Under the pieces are notes generated by a model. That model saw only the letters and a program-made list of their open reading frames with translations. It was not told the origin of the DNA and ran no database searches. The position numbers and the translations under genes are program-made. A DNA stretch of 64,000 bases from Bacteroidales bacterium (GTDB lineage Bacteria > Bacteroidota > Bacteroidia > Bacteroidales > JAIOZK01): NCBI GenBank assembly GCA_021738625.1, contig JAIPBS010000004.1, forward strand, positions 1-64,000, in the 5' to 3' direction. Positions within the stretch are counted from its first letter, which is position 1. Each line of letters begins with the position of its first letter. This document shows positions 23,870-33,066 of this stretch, in pieces.

Positions 23870-26800
23870 TTAATCGCTTTCCGAATACTTTTGGAGGTAT
23901 TCTTTGGGTGAGAGGCCGAATTGTTTCGTGAAGTTGTTGCTGAAATAGGAAGGGCTGCTGAAACCCACATCGTAGGCGATTTCTGCTATGCGGCCCTTTT
24001 TCTGTTTTAAGAGCCGTGCTGCATATCGCAGGCGAATGCTGCGAACGAACTCGGTGGCTGACTGGTCGATGAGCGCCCGGAGCTTGCGGTGCAGCTGCAC
24101 CCGGCTCATGCCGGTTGCACTGGCGAAATCTTCAACGTTGAATCCTGTTTCCGACATGTTTTGCTCTACAATCTTTTTGGCTTTTTCGAGGAAAGCGCGA
24201 TCCATTGGTGGAAATGCAGCAAATTCGGATACCTCTGCCTGGATTACTTCCCGCCTGTACAATGATTTGAGCTTGTTTCGCTGTACGATCAGGTTTTTGA
24301 TGCGCACCTTCAATTCCTGCGGATCGAAGGGTTTGGTGATGAAGTCATCTGCGCCCGTTTCCAGGCCTTCGATCTTGCTTTCCGCTGAGGCCCTCGCTGT
24401 TAAAAGAATGATAGGTATATGGGAGGTGCGCTCATCATTTTTCAATTGGTAGCACAATTGGTTTCCATCCATTTCCGGCATCATAATATCACTGAGAATG
24501 AGATCGGGTATGTATTGTAAAGATTTTTCCAGGCCGTCTTTTCCATTCACGGCCTCAAGCACAGTGTACCCGGTTTCAAGAAAACTCCTGATATAAAAGC
24601 GCAAATCGGAATTGTCTTCAACAATCAGCACAATCGGTAAATCGGAATTTATGTTTTGTTCCTTGAACACCGGGTCTGTTTCCTGTTGTTCAATTTCAGA
24701 AAGCTCTACCTGGTATTTGTCATAAGCCAGAGAAGTTACAACAATCTCATCATCCTTAAAATGCGCTTTGCCTGCAGGTAGGTAAATCCGAAATTCACTT
24801 CCTTTGCCTGCCTCACTGTCAACTTCAATTGTTCCATGGTGCAGCTCCACCAGTTCCTTTACCAGTGCCAGTCCGATGCCGCTTCCTTCATTGTTTTTTG
24901 TAAAAGGATCATTCACCTGGTAAAAGCGCTCAAAAATATGTTCAAGTCTTTCCCGGCTGATCCCGCTTCCTGTATCCCCGACTTCAATTAAAACATAACT
25001 TTTTTCTCCCGAAAGCTTTGAAAATTCTTTTTCAACATTCTTCAGGTTGATGCTGATCTCTCCACCTTCCCCCGTATGCTTAAATGCGTTTGAGATAAGG
25101 TTGTTTACGATCTCCTCGATTTTTCCCCGGTCGAAGTAAAGGGATATATGCTCTTTTTCGGAATTGAATGATAGGTTGATCTGTCTTTGCCTTGCGTAAG
25201 ATTCGAAAGATTGTACAAACAATCTGACCATCGCAACGATATTGCCTTCACTTAGCTGTAATTTCATTTTACCTGCTTCAAGTTTCGACAGGCTCAAAAT
25301 CTGATTTATTAGTTTTTCCAACCTTCTTGCATTGCGTTGCATTATACTTAGGTCCTGCCTGCATTCAGCATCGTTTTTTTTGCTTAGTAATTTTTGAATG
25401 GGCCCCAGGATCAGCGTTAAAGGGGTGCGAAACTCATGAGAAATATTGGCAAAAAAACCGGATTTCATTTTGTCAAGTTCTGCAAGTTTTTTGGTTTGCA
25501 GGTGTTCAATTGCCAGGGCCTGTTTTAATCGCAGTCTCCTAAGGTCGTATCTTCTCCATGCGATAAGCAGGAAAATCAAAAGCAATGCATAAAGCGACCA
25601 TGCCCACCACGAAAGCCACCAGGGCGGACGTATAACAAAATCGTAGGTCAGGGTATCGCTCCATTTTTCTGCTGCTCCTTTTGATTTCAGCATGAAGGTA
25701 TAGCTTCCCGGTCTGAGGTTGGTATAAATTGCCCTGGTTTCGGCGGTTAGCGGACTCCAGTTTTTATCAGCGCCTTTAAGCTTATACCGGTATTTCAGCC
25801 TATGCGGGGCCTGTAGATTAATTGCGGAAAAATTGAATTCAAGGTGATTGATATGATGTGGTATGCTCAGGTTGAGAGGATAGTTGGTAAAAGGAGAAAT
25901 CCCATCAAACCGGATCCCCTTAAGACCGTTGTCGCTATTGGTTCCTTCATCATCCTTATTAAGCTGCGACATCAACTCTCTGAAATCGATGAAAACGCGG
26001 TCGAACTCTATGTTTTGGAGTTGGATGATGGGCGCTTCAACAGGAGGATCAAGATCGTTCAAATCGATATAAGTGATGGCACGGTTATAACCATACCATA
26101 AAATGTTGTTTTGGTCAACCAGGGCTGAATTCAGGATTGCATTATTTCCTTTTAACCCGTCCTCTTCAAAAAAATCAATCATCAGCAAGCTGTCGTATCC
26201 ATCTTTGTTTCTGCTGATCAACCATTGAATGCCATCTTCCGTTCCCAGCCAGAAATTGTTTAAATGACCCTGGGCCAGGAACTTTGTTCGCGAGTATTTC
26301 AGCACATCAAAAGAGTTTTTATGTGCCCCAGATGGGGGCGTGCCTTTTATTCTGAGTTCGGTGAATCTGTTGTTGGAATCCCGTATTTCCGGATTGTAGA
26401 TACCGATCGCATAATTGCCTGTCATTCCAAACCAGATATTTCCCCTGTGGTCTTCCATGAGCGAAACAACCTTATTGCTGTTTAAAACATTTTCTGTAGA
26501 AAAATTTGTGAACCGATGTCCGTCGAAGCGGTCAACCCCATTGCTGTCTGTAGCAAACCAGATATTTCCGTTCCGGTCTTCCAGCATGTCATTTATATAA
26601 TTACCACAAAGACCTTCTTTGTTTGAATATCTTACAAAACGCTGCCCGTCTAATTTATAGGCGCCGTTTTTTGTAGTCCCTATCCAAATATTTCCATTTT
26701 TATCTTCAAGCAAAGTGGTTATGTAATTCTCATTCCGTTGGTCTGGTATGTTGTAATGAAAGAAATAATTCCCGTCAAATTTGCAAATCCCGCTGCCATG

Positions 26801-28357
26801 CGTGGCCACCCAAATATTTCCTCTTTTGTCCTGAATAACCGATGAAACGCTGTCGCCACATAAGCCTTGCTTGCGTGTGTAATAGTAAAAATTTGTGCCG
26901 TCAAACTTGCACAGTCCTCCGCCTCTTTCCTCTCCAAACCAGAGGTTCCCTTGCTTGTCTTTGATCAACGACACTGGGAAGTTGAATTCCATACCCATTT
27001 GGTTTGTGATATGTTTGAATGAATTCGGGTTGTAGCGCATGGTTCCGTTTTCGAACGAACCGAACCACAGACAGCCATCGGCGTCTTCCATGATCGAAAC
27101 AATATGGTTGCTGATTAAATTATCAGGGGATTTAAGGATTTCAATGCTGCCCGAGAGTTTATTTTGATCCTCTAGTGTAAATTTACAAACACCGCTTCCA
27201 TGGGTGGCGATCCAGATATTGTTCCGGCTGTCGATGCAGATGTCATTTATATAGTTGTTGCCTAAGCCCTCCTCTGCTGTGAGATAGTAGAAAGCTTCAC
27301 TGTCGAATACATTCACTCCTCCACCGAAAGTTCCCGCCCATAACCGGTTTTGATCATCAAAAGCAATCGAAGAAACCGTATTGTTGTTTAATCCGTCTTT
27401 GGTGTTATAATGGATAAACCTTCCCTCAGGAAAACGCTCCGAAGCTTTTTCAAACATACACATGCCCGAATCGGCGGTGCCTATCCAGATATTTCCGTCT
27501 TTATCGCTGCTGATGCATTTTATGTTGTTTGAGGGGAGACCTTGTTTCACAGTGTAATGAACAACACGGCCTTCTCCCAGGTCTTTATCGGGTTTTTCAT
27601 ATTTGATTATTCCAACCGAAGTTGTTCCAATCCACAAATTGCCAGTGTTGTCCTCAATTAAGCAATTCATGAAAGGAAGGTGGATCGGTTTATCTTCCCG
27701 GTCAAAAAAGACATTACGGAAAAATTTCCCGCCATCATATTTAATAATCAGAGATTCGTCTTTTTTTCCATAATTCAGAATATACATTTCACCTGTATCA
27801 TCAATGATAAAGGCACGGGTATTCAAAGGAAAGGCACGTTCTTTTAATTGCAGTCTTCGAAAATGTGTGAAAAAAGTACCATCAAAGCAGATCAGTTTAT
27901 TTGCCGCAAACCATATGCGTTTATCCCTATCCTGCAACATTTGGCCTGTGTATCCTCCTGCAAAACCCTGCTCGCTTCCGTAGCATCTGACATCCCGGTT
28001 TGCACCGTCTCTGAATTGTGGACGTAAGGCTTTTACCAGTGGCGGGTAATCGAACTTGAGTTCTTCTTCCATGCTTGTATAAACATCGGGCAACAAATTA
28101 TGATTTTGGCCGGGAATGTTCGTCTGCAAACTGGTATTTGCTTTTTTTAGCCGTGGAGTACCTGATTTGATGATGATATTATTAAAGGGAACAATTCTGG
28201 GATTACCGGCCAATACGACTTTTGAGTATTTGTCGCTGTGGGTGTTTTTTGTATTGTCCTGATTTATGGCCGTGAAAGGCTCCGGAGCCAAACCATATGC
28301 GATTCTTAAACTACAAGCGATCAAAAGGACATTAAATAAATAAATTACCCTGAGCAT
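23870..28357 (-). CDS. Hybrid two-component system protein (propeller sensor-kinase-receiver-AraC)
   Basis: The 1495-residue protein has an N-terminal signal peptide. Two-component-regulator propeller repeats follow at about 100-760 (recurrent DKDGNIWIGT, EDKNGNIWIGT), forming two periplasmic seven-bladed propellers. Next are a Y_Y_Y domain (about 790-880), one membrane helix (SLYALLLIFLLIAW), HisKA with SHEFRTPLTLILGP (His about 974), HATPase_c (GSGIGLALVKELV), a receiver with DLILSDIMMPEMDG (Asp about 1290) and a C-terminal AraC HTH (IAEIAYDVGFSSPSYFS). This is the complete HTCS architecture that in Bacteroidetes usually senses oligosaccharides and switches on polysaccharide-utilisation loci. 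No susC/susD or glycosidase gene is adjacent, so its target is open. Confidence 0.93.
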   Translation of the reverse strand: MLRVIYLFNVLLIACSLRIAYGLAPEPFTAINQDNTKNTHSDKYSKVVLAGNPRIVPFNNIIIKSGTPRLKKANTSLQTNIPGQNHNLLPDVYTSMEEELKFDYPPLVKALRPQFRDGANRDVRCYGSEQGFAGGYTGQMLQDRDKRIWFAANKLICFDGTFFTHFRRLQLKERAFPLNTRAFIIDDTGEMYILNYGKKDESLIIKYDGGKFFRNVFFDREDKPIHLPFMNCLIEDNTGNLWIGTTSVGIIKYEKPDKDLGEGRVVHYTVKQGLPSNNIKCISSDKDGNIWIGTADSGMCMFEKASERFPEGRFIHYNTKDGLNNNTVSSIAFDDQNRLWAGTFGGGVNVFDSEAFYYLTAEEGLGNNYINDICIDSRNNIWIATHGSGVCKFTLEDQNKLSGSIEILKSPDNLISNHIVSIMEDADGCLWFGSFENGTMRYNPNSFKHITNQMGMEFNFPVSLIKDKQGNLWFGEERGGGLCKFDGTNFYYYTRKQGLCGDSVSSVIQDKRGNIWVATHGSGICKFDGNYFFHYNIPDQRNENYITTLLEDKNGNIWIGTTKNGAYKLDGQRFVRYSNKEGLCGNYINDMLEDRNGNIWFATDSNGVDRFDGHRFTNFSTENVLNSNKVVSLMEDHRGNIWFGMTGNYAIGIYNPEIRDSNNRFTELRIKGTPPSGAHKNSFDVLKYSRTKFLAQGHLNNFWLGTEDGIQWLISRNKDGYDSLLMIDFFEEDGLKGNNAILNSALVDQNNILWYGYNRAITYIDLNDLDPPVEAPIIQLQNIEFDRVFIDFRELMSQLNKDDEGTNSDNGLKGIRFDGISPFTNYPLNLSIPHHINHLEFNFSAINLQAPHRLKYRYKLKGADKNWSPLTAETRAIYTNLRPGSYTFMLKSKGAAEKWSDTLTYDFVIRPPWWLSWWAWSLYALLLIFLLIAWRRYDLRRLRLKQALAIEHLQTKKLAELDKMKSGFFANISHEFRTPLTLILGPIQKLLSKKNDAECRQDLSIMQRNARRLEKLINQILSLSKLEAGKMKLQLSEGNIVAMVRLFVQSFESYARQRQINLSFNSEKEHISLYFDRGKIEEIVNNLISNAFKHTGEGGEISINLKNVEKEFSKLSGEKSYVLIEVGDTGSGISRERLEHIFERFYQVNDPFTKNNEGSGIGLALVKELVELHHGTIEVDSEAGKGSEFRIYLPAGKAHFKDDEIVVTSLAYDKYQVELSEIEQQETDPVFKEQNINSDLPIVLIVEDNSDLRFYIRSFLETGYTVLEAVNGKDGLEKSLQYIPDLILSDIMMPEMDGNQLCYQLKNDERTSHIPIILLTARASAESKIEGLETGADDFITKPFDPQELKVRIKNLIVQRNKLKSLYRREVIQAEVSEFAAFPPMDRAFLEKAKKIVEQNMSETGFNVEDFASATGMSRVQLHRKLRALIDQSATEFVRSIRLRYAARLLKQKKGRIAEIAYDVGFSSPSYFSNNFTKQFGLSPKEYLQKYSESD

Positions 28358-28440
28358 GGCTTCTATTTATAAACACAGTGGGTAAATATACAAAATATAG
28401 ATTGCCAGTAAGAATTTTAAGCAACATACCGGCCCAGTAG

Positions 28441-28482
28441 AATATTTTCTTCCCTATCTTTATAACATAATTTTGAAGTATT
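28441..28482 (+). promoter_or_regulatory. Putative promoter of the asparagine-synthase-like gene
   Basis: TAATTTTG at 28468-28475 matches TAnnTTTG exactly, with TTTTC about 19 nt upstream. The ATG at 28483 is only 7 nt beyond the element, so the transcript would be almost leaderless. Pattern match only. Confidence 0.4.
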
Positions 28483-30300
28483 ATGCCGGGTATCAATTTA
28501 ATCATCAACAAAGGGCAAAATAGCAGAGGCTGGATGGCGACGACGGAGCAGGCTTTGCAGGACACGAAAACAAGCGATGACTATGAGGTGAATGAATTAT
28601 ATGCCGCCCCCAACTCGCTTTTATCTGTCAGTTTGCTTCCGGATTATCCTTTCTCTAAGTTCGAGAACAATGAATATTTGCTGGTTGTTGAAGGGGACAT
28701 ATACAACAAGCAGGAAGAACGCAGTTTGTTCCTGGAGCTTGTTTCAATTGCACGAAGCCTGTTCCGCTTTGGCAGGGAAGAAGAGGTGTTGTTGAAGCAG
28801 TGGATGCAGGAGGCGAACGGGGATTACCTGATCCTGGCTGTTGAAAAGAAAACAGGCCGCTGTCTGCTGTTCAACGATCCGCTGGGGCGTTTGCCTGTTT
28901 ACCTGCATCAGGGTGTAAACTTTACAGTGGTCAGCAGGAATATTTCGTTGCTTGCCGGCTTGCTCAAACCGGCGCCGGACCGCCTGGGACTGGCAGCTTA
29001 TCTGGCTTCGGGATATAGCTGGGGGAAGAAAACCCTGTTTGAAGGTGTTGAGTATTTTCCTGCCGGCAGCCTGGCTGTTTTCGATCCCGATGGAGGAGTG
29101 GAAGTTGAAAAAATCTATCCATTCAATTTTGATAAGGTAAATGAAACCTACCGATCCGTTGATGAAGCCGCCGATCATCTGCATGAGCTTTTTCTGAATT
29201 CGATCAGACTGCGGTTTTCCAAAAAAAGAAAAAACATTTTGTCCCTCAGTGGCGGACTGGATTCCAGGGCCATACTCGGGGCCTGTCATCAGTTGGGCCT
29301 GGAAATCGACTGCAAAACTTTTATCGACTATGAAAAACAGGTTTTGAAAGATGTGCGGGTGGCCGAAAAGCTGGCTGCGGCCTTCAATGCAAATCTCGAC
29401 CTGATCGAACTGGATGCTCCGCTGGGCGAAAACTATATTCAATTGCTCAGGATGAAATACGGCCTGAATTACCTGGATATGGGATTCATCCTGCCATTCT
29501 TTAAAGAAATAAAAAAGGAAAACCTGGCTTATTTCACCGGTGACGGCGGGGATAAGATATTGCCCTCCCTGCATCCGCATGGAAAACTCTCCGGTCGGTC
29601 CGCACTGATCAATTATATCCTGAAAACACAAAAACAGTTTTCGCTGAAGCAGGTTCGCTGTCTGACCGGTATCAAACCATACCGGATCAGAGAATACCTT
29701 GAGGAAGTCCTGGATTCCTATCCCGAAGAGCGATTGGAAAACAAGCTGGTGCATTTCCTGATTTTTGAACGGGCGGGCAAGTGGTTGTTTGAAGGGGAGG
29801 ACCGCAACCGGCATTTTTTCAGGAATGTAGCGCCTTTTTATTCCCTTCCGTTTTTTGAGACTGCCATGCAGGTGCCGGAGCGCTTGAAAAAAGATTATAA
29901 AATGTTTGGGGCTTTCCTTGAAAAGATCTCACCGGAATTGAAGCGGATCGAGAATGCAAATTGGGGGTTCAGCCTGTACGATAAACGGCTTAAGCGGCTT
30001 ATGTGGCGGCAAAGGATTAAATTCGTTTTGCCGGATTTCATCAGGACACCTAAAATTTGTATTCATAAAAAACATAATTATTTGTCTGCCCAACCCGCAT
30101 CGCAAATATCGGAATGTTTTAAAAAACAGCTAGCTGCATTAAAAGGCACGCCTGTTATCGAAGGATTTAGTCGGGCGGATAAACTTTGTCCGCTCAGCAA
30201 AGACCAGTTATTCTATTTGCTTTCGGTTGCCTCAGCAGTTGAGTTGATGGAGACTGGAAAATCAAGTCTGGAGGATTACCGGTTTGAGGAGATCGGGTGA
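28483..30300 (+). CDS. Asparagine-synthase-like PP-loop enzyme lacking the glutaminase Cys
   Basis: The 605-residue protein has the two-domain AsnB layout. The N-terminal class II glutamine amidotransferase-like domain runs to about 215. The PP-loop synthetase domain has the ATP-binding motif LSLSGGLDSRAILGA (about 258) and FTGDGGDKIL. The N-terminus reads MPGI where functional AsnB proteins have MCGI, so the Cys nucleophile needed to hydrolyse glutamine is missing. Such relatives are frequent in exopolysaccharide clusters, where they may amidate sugar carboxylates or use free ammonia. It converges on a GT4 glycosyltransferase gene, which supports a surface-glycan role. Substrate unknown. Confidence 0.8.
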   Translation: MPGINLIINKGQNSRGWMATTEQALQDTKTSDDYEVNELYAAPNSLLSVSLLPDYPFSKFENNEYLLVVEGDIYNKQEERSLFLELVSIARSLFRFGREEEVLLKQWMQEANGDYLILAVEKKTGRCLLFNDPLGRLPVYLHQGVNFTVVSRNISLLAGLLKPAPDRLGLAAYLASGYSWGKKTLFEGVEYFPAGSLAVFDPDGGVEVEKIYPFNFDKVNETYRSVDEAADHLHELFLNSIRLRFSKKRKNILSLSGGLDSRAILGACHQLGLEIDCKTFIDYEKQVLKDVRVAEKLAAAFNANLDLIELDAPLGENYIQLLRMKYGLNYLDMGFILPFFKEIKKENLAYFTGDGGDKILPSLHPHGKLSGRSALINYILKTQKQFSLKQVRCLTGIKPYRIREYLEEVLDSYPEERLENKLVHFLIFERAGKWLFEGEDRNRHFFRNVAPFYSLPFFETAMQVPERLKKDYKMFGAFLEKISPELKRIENANWGFSLYDKRLKRLMWRQRIKFVLPDFIRTPKICIHKKHNYLSAQPASQISECFKKQLAALKGTPVIEGFSRADKLCPLSKDQLFYLLSVASAVELMETGKSSLEDYRFEEIG

Positions 30301-30309
30301 TGGAAATTT

Positions 30310-30375
30310 GATACACTTGCCGTGTCATTCCGAAAGCGATGAATCTCATTAAATTTACTGGACACGATTGAATTT
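30310..30375. repeat. Degenerate CATTCCGA-type repeat between convergent genes
   Basis: CGTGTCATTCCG...GATGAATCT...GGACACG resembles one arm of the MITE elements at 13429 and 19052 (CATTCCGAGCGAAGCGAGGAATC), bounded by CGTGTC/GACACG inverted hexamers. It is probably an eroded fragment of the same repeat family. Confidence 0.4.
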
Positions 30376-30397
30376 GAAATTTGGATTCAATAAGAAA

Positions 30398-31588
30398 TCA
30401 TTTAATATTGTTAATTGTTATCTCATAAATCTCAACGAATCTTCGGCCAACCGCCTCATAGCTAAAATTTTTAATTGCATATTCCCGCAGCTTTTGACTG
30501 TTGAATTCCCTGAAATGGTCCAGCATCGAATTGATTTTTTCTTCCAGATGTTGTTCGTTGCCTTTTTCAACAAGCAAGCCGGTTTGCGGATTGATTACTT
30601 CGGAAATGCCGCCCACATCAGAAGAGATTACGGGGACGCCGCACGAAAGACTTTCGTTGATCACCACCGGCATGTTTTCGTAATTGCTGAACATCAGCAT
30701 AAAGTCCGCTTGCTGAAGGGCTTCTATCAAAGTTTTATTTTCCAGTAGACCGGTAAAACGGATTGTTTTATCTGTCAGACCTTTTTCTGCTGCCAGGGAT
30801 TTCATCTGATCCAGGTTGATGCCTTCGCCTACCAGGATCAGCTCAAAATCGTCCCGCTTTTTCGAGAGCCTTTCAATTACGTTGATAATGCCTGAAATGT
30901 TTTTTGAACGGTCCTCGAAACAGGAAATATGTACAATGCATTTTTTGCCGGTATGTTGCTTTTCTGCAGGAATGAATTTATTGGTATCGACCACATTGGG
31001 CACAACTTCAAAGTTTCTGTTATGTATGCCGTGATTTTGCATGGCTTTTTTGAGGTTGCCGGTAACTGCTGTTATTGCTCCGGCCTTTTTTGCCAGTAGT
31101 TTTGTGATTCGTTTTCTGAATTTCCCGTGATAGGTATTGGTTATGGGCAGATAGCGCGACCAGTGTTCTGTGATGATGTAGGGCGTTCCGCTCAGAAGCT
31201 TCTGAAAATATGCGATGACGCCCAGGCGGGTTAGGATGTTGACATGCAGTAGGTTGGCTTTCCCCTTTTTTCTTTCGATGAGCCTGATGCCTTTTCGGTT
31301 GTATCTAAAGTATTTCCAGCCTTTTATGATTTCATTTAAAAAGGGAATTTTATAATCATGGTTCCTGTAATAGATCTTTATTGTATAAACACCATTTTCT
31401 TCGGTTTCGAATATCTCGTGTTTTTTGTATTTCAGCTGCTTGTCAGGATGGACATACAAAAGGGAAACCTTAGTATACAGTGCCACGGCTTCGGCATGAC
31501 GCTGCACGAAAAGCCCTGGCATGGGATCGTAGCGATGGGGATACCAGCGGCTGAGAAACAGAACGTGTATGTTTTTGTCAGCAGGCAT
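30398..31588 (-). CDS. Glycosyltransferase family 4 (GT-B)
   Basis: The 396-residue protein shows the GT-B two-Rossmann fold. The N-terminal acceptor domain begins HVLFLSRWYPHRYDPMPGLF. The C-terminal donor domain has the GT4 signature EALQQADFMLMFSNYENMPV followed by ESLSCGVPVISSDVGGISEV, whose Glu contacts the nucleotide-sugar. No signal peptide; cytoplasmic or membrane-associated. It would transfer a sugar from a nucleotide donor to a lipid-linked glycan. It converges with the asparagine-synthase-like gene and probably belongs to the same surface polysaccharide function as the flippase at the left edge, although about 25 kb of other genes lie between. Confidence 0.88.
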   Translation of the reverse strand: MPADKNIHVLFLSRWYPHRYDPMPGLFVQRHAEAVALYTKVSLLYVHPDKQLKYKKHEIFETEENGVYTIKIYYRNHDYKIPFLNEIIKGWKYFRYNRKGIRLIERKKGKANLLHVNILTRLGVIAYFQKLLSGTPYIITEHWSRYLPITNTYHGKFRKRITKLLAKKAGAITAVTGNLKKAMQNHGIHNRNFEVVPNVVDTNKFIPAEKQHTGKKCIVHISCFEDRSKNISGIINVIERLSKKRDDFELILVGEGINLDQMKSLAAEKGLTDKTIRFTGLLENKTLIEALQQADFMLMFSNYENMPVVINESLSCGVPVISSDVGGISEVINPQTGLLVEKGNEQHLEEKINSMLDHFREFNSQKLREYAIKNFSYEAVGRRFVEIYEITINNIK

Positions 31589-32514
31589 GAAATTGTTAAC
31601 GAAATTAAATGTTTTTAGTTATTCCGTGCTTAATCGAAACATATAAATTGTCATTTCCAGGATCGGTTCACTTGCCAGTTTAAAAAATAACGTCATTATT
31701 AGGTAAAATAACATAGATTATACTTGCCTTACTTTTTCTTTGATGAAAAAGTAACAATCTCGCCTAAGGCGAGACAAGGCTGCGTCCTGAATTGCATGAA
31801 AACTACACCCGGAATTTTTCCGCGCAATTCGAGCCGTTCGCCAGCCAACTTTTTCACTAAGATTATAGTATTTATCGGCTCACTTGCGAATTGCTTACCC
31901 ATGCCTCCGCCAAAGTTCCGGGCTTGTTTTCTAAGCAATTCATCACAAGGCCATTCCCCAAAAGCAGTCAATTATCCTGATGATCGGTCTGGCAAGAATC
32001 ACCCTTATGAAAATGGAACACATGAGCGTCAAAAAATTCATACGCGTGAATTGATTACCTGCTTGGATGGCACTAGAAATGATTCCTTGTTTATAAATTT
32101 AACTATTTTGGGTCATGCATATTGGATAATTGTTCTATTGTTCGATTGCTCAATTGTTCCAAAAAATGCAAAGTAAGCCGATCACTCGTTAGGTTGGTTG
32201 ATAATGGGTTTGACGATTCTAAGGATCGGATTACTTTCCTGTCAAAATACAATTGACACGATTTTCAGGGCAAGATATTTTGAACCACATAAGCCACATG
32301 TGAGCACATAAGAAAATGTTACTCCAACCGTTACAATACTCCAACACTCCAGTACTCCAGCATTCCAACACTTCCATTTCCCAGCCAACCAGGGTATAGA
32401 GGTATACAGGTATTAGGTTATAAGGGATTTTCTGAGCCAACCCCATTACAATCAATTACAATAAACTACAATCAATTACCATGAATTACCGCTTTGACCC
32501 GTCCTGAATTTTGT
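31589..32514. other. Long repeat-rich intergenic region
   Basis: This 926-bp spacer has no convincing gene. A perfect 10-bp inverted repeat TTACTTTTTC / GAAAAAGTAA is at 31729-31754, and TCTCGCC/GGCGAGA at 31758-31774. The ORFs at 31724-32176 (+) and 31729-31971 (-) have low-complexity, non-protein-like translations and look like the decayed dispersed repeats often mis-annotated in this phylum. From 32120 there are degenerate runs: ATTGTTC-like (about 32120-32160), ACTCCA-like (about 32325-32375) and ACAATCAATT-like (about 32440-32490). GATCGGATTACTTTCC at 32224 resembles the motif in the left-edge 82-bp array. Confidence 0.6.
31729..31774. terminator. Pair of adjacent hairpins
   Basis: TTACTTTTTC-tttgat-GAAAAAGTAA is a perfect 10-bp stem. 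It is followed after 3 nt by TCTCGCC-taa-GGCGAGA, a 7-bp stem. They could act as transcription terminators or be the end of a dispersed repeat. No coding gene ends next to them, which weakens the terminator reading. Confidence 0.35.
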
Positions 32515-33066
32515 TCACTTTTTTTGTAAACCTATTTCAGGACAAGACACCCCTCCCAGAAACCCATCAACAATCCGAATGGCATTTTTCAACCGGTTCT
32601 CACCCTGGCCGTTTACCACTTCAAAACGAAACCCTTGCTGATCAAGTTCTTTATAATAGCAGTCGAAGAAAAATTTCCTGAGATGGGGGTGTTCCCGCTG
32701 GGGATCGGGTTGCCAGGGCAGATCGACCTCCATCAACAGATAGAGGTCGTAAACATGTACTTTATACATCTTTTGTATCCAGGGATGGCAGTTGTTGTAT
32801 TTGTGCTCACTCCAGATTTTGGTCACCAGGAATTCGGTATCGCAAAAAAGCAATCCGTCGGTTTTCTTTGCAGCTTCCTCTTCCAGCTCCAGTTGATTTT
32901 TTGCGATCTGAAGGATGTCATCCTGTGTATAAGGTCTGTTTAACTGATCGATATAATCGCGTGCGATTTCAGGTACGAAAACCGTATTGAAATGACGGGC
33001 GAGCTTTTCCGCCATTTGTGATTTTCCAGTTGATTCGGGTCCGGTGATGGCAATGCGTTTAAGCAA
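32515..33066 (-). CDS. NadR-like ribosylnicotinamide kinase / AAA-type ATPase
   Basis: The 183-residue protein has the P-loop GPESTGKS at residues 8-15 and matches the C-terminal kinase domain of NadR (VPEIARDYI, LLFCDTEFLVTKIWSEHKY, DLPWQPDPQREHPHLR). The NadR adenylyltransferase and HTH domains are absent. It would phosphorylate nicotinamide riboside entering through the PnuC-type transporter, trapping it as NMN for NAD synthesis. Its start overlaps the transporter's end by 8 nt, so the pair is one operon. A thiamine-related role is possible because the first gene of the operon is a thiamine-binding family member. Confidence 0.85.
   Translation of the reverse strand: MLKRIAITGPESTGKSQMAEKLARHFNTVFVPEIARDYIDQLNRPYTQDDILQIAKNQLELEEEAAKKTDGLLFCDTEFLVTKIWSEHKYNNCHPWIQKMYKVHVYDLYLLMEVDLPWQPDPQREHPHLRKFFFDCYYKELDQQGFRFEVVNGQGENRLKNAIRIVDGFLGGVSCPEIGLQKK

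Noticed and set aside
28744-29814. 356-residue minus-strand ORF
   Set aside because: It is antisense to the asparagine-synthase-like gene, which has clear motifs. It is a codon-bias shadow.
31724-32176. 150-residue + strand ORF and 80-residue minus ORF in the long spacer
   Set aside because: Translations are low in protein-like features, flanked by hairpins and simple repeats, and best explained as decayed dispersed repeat DNA.
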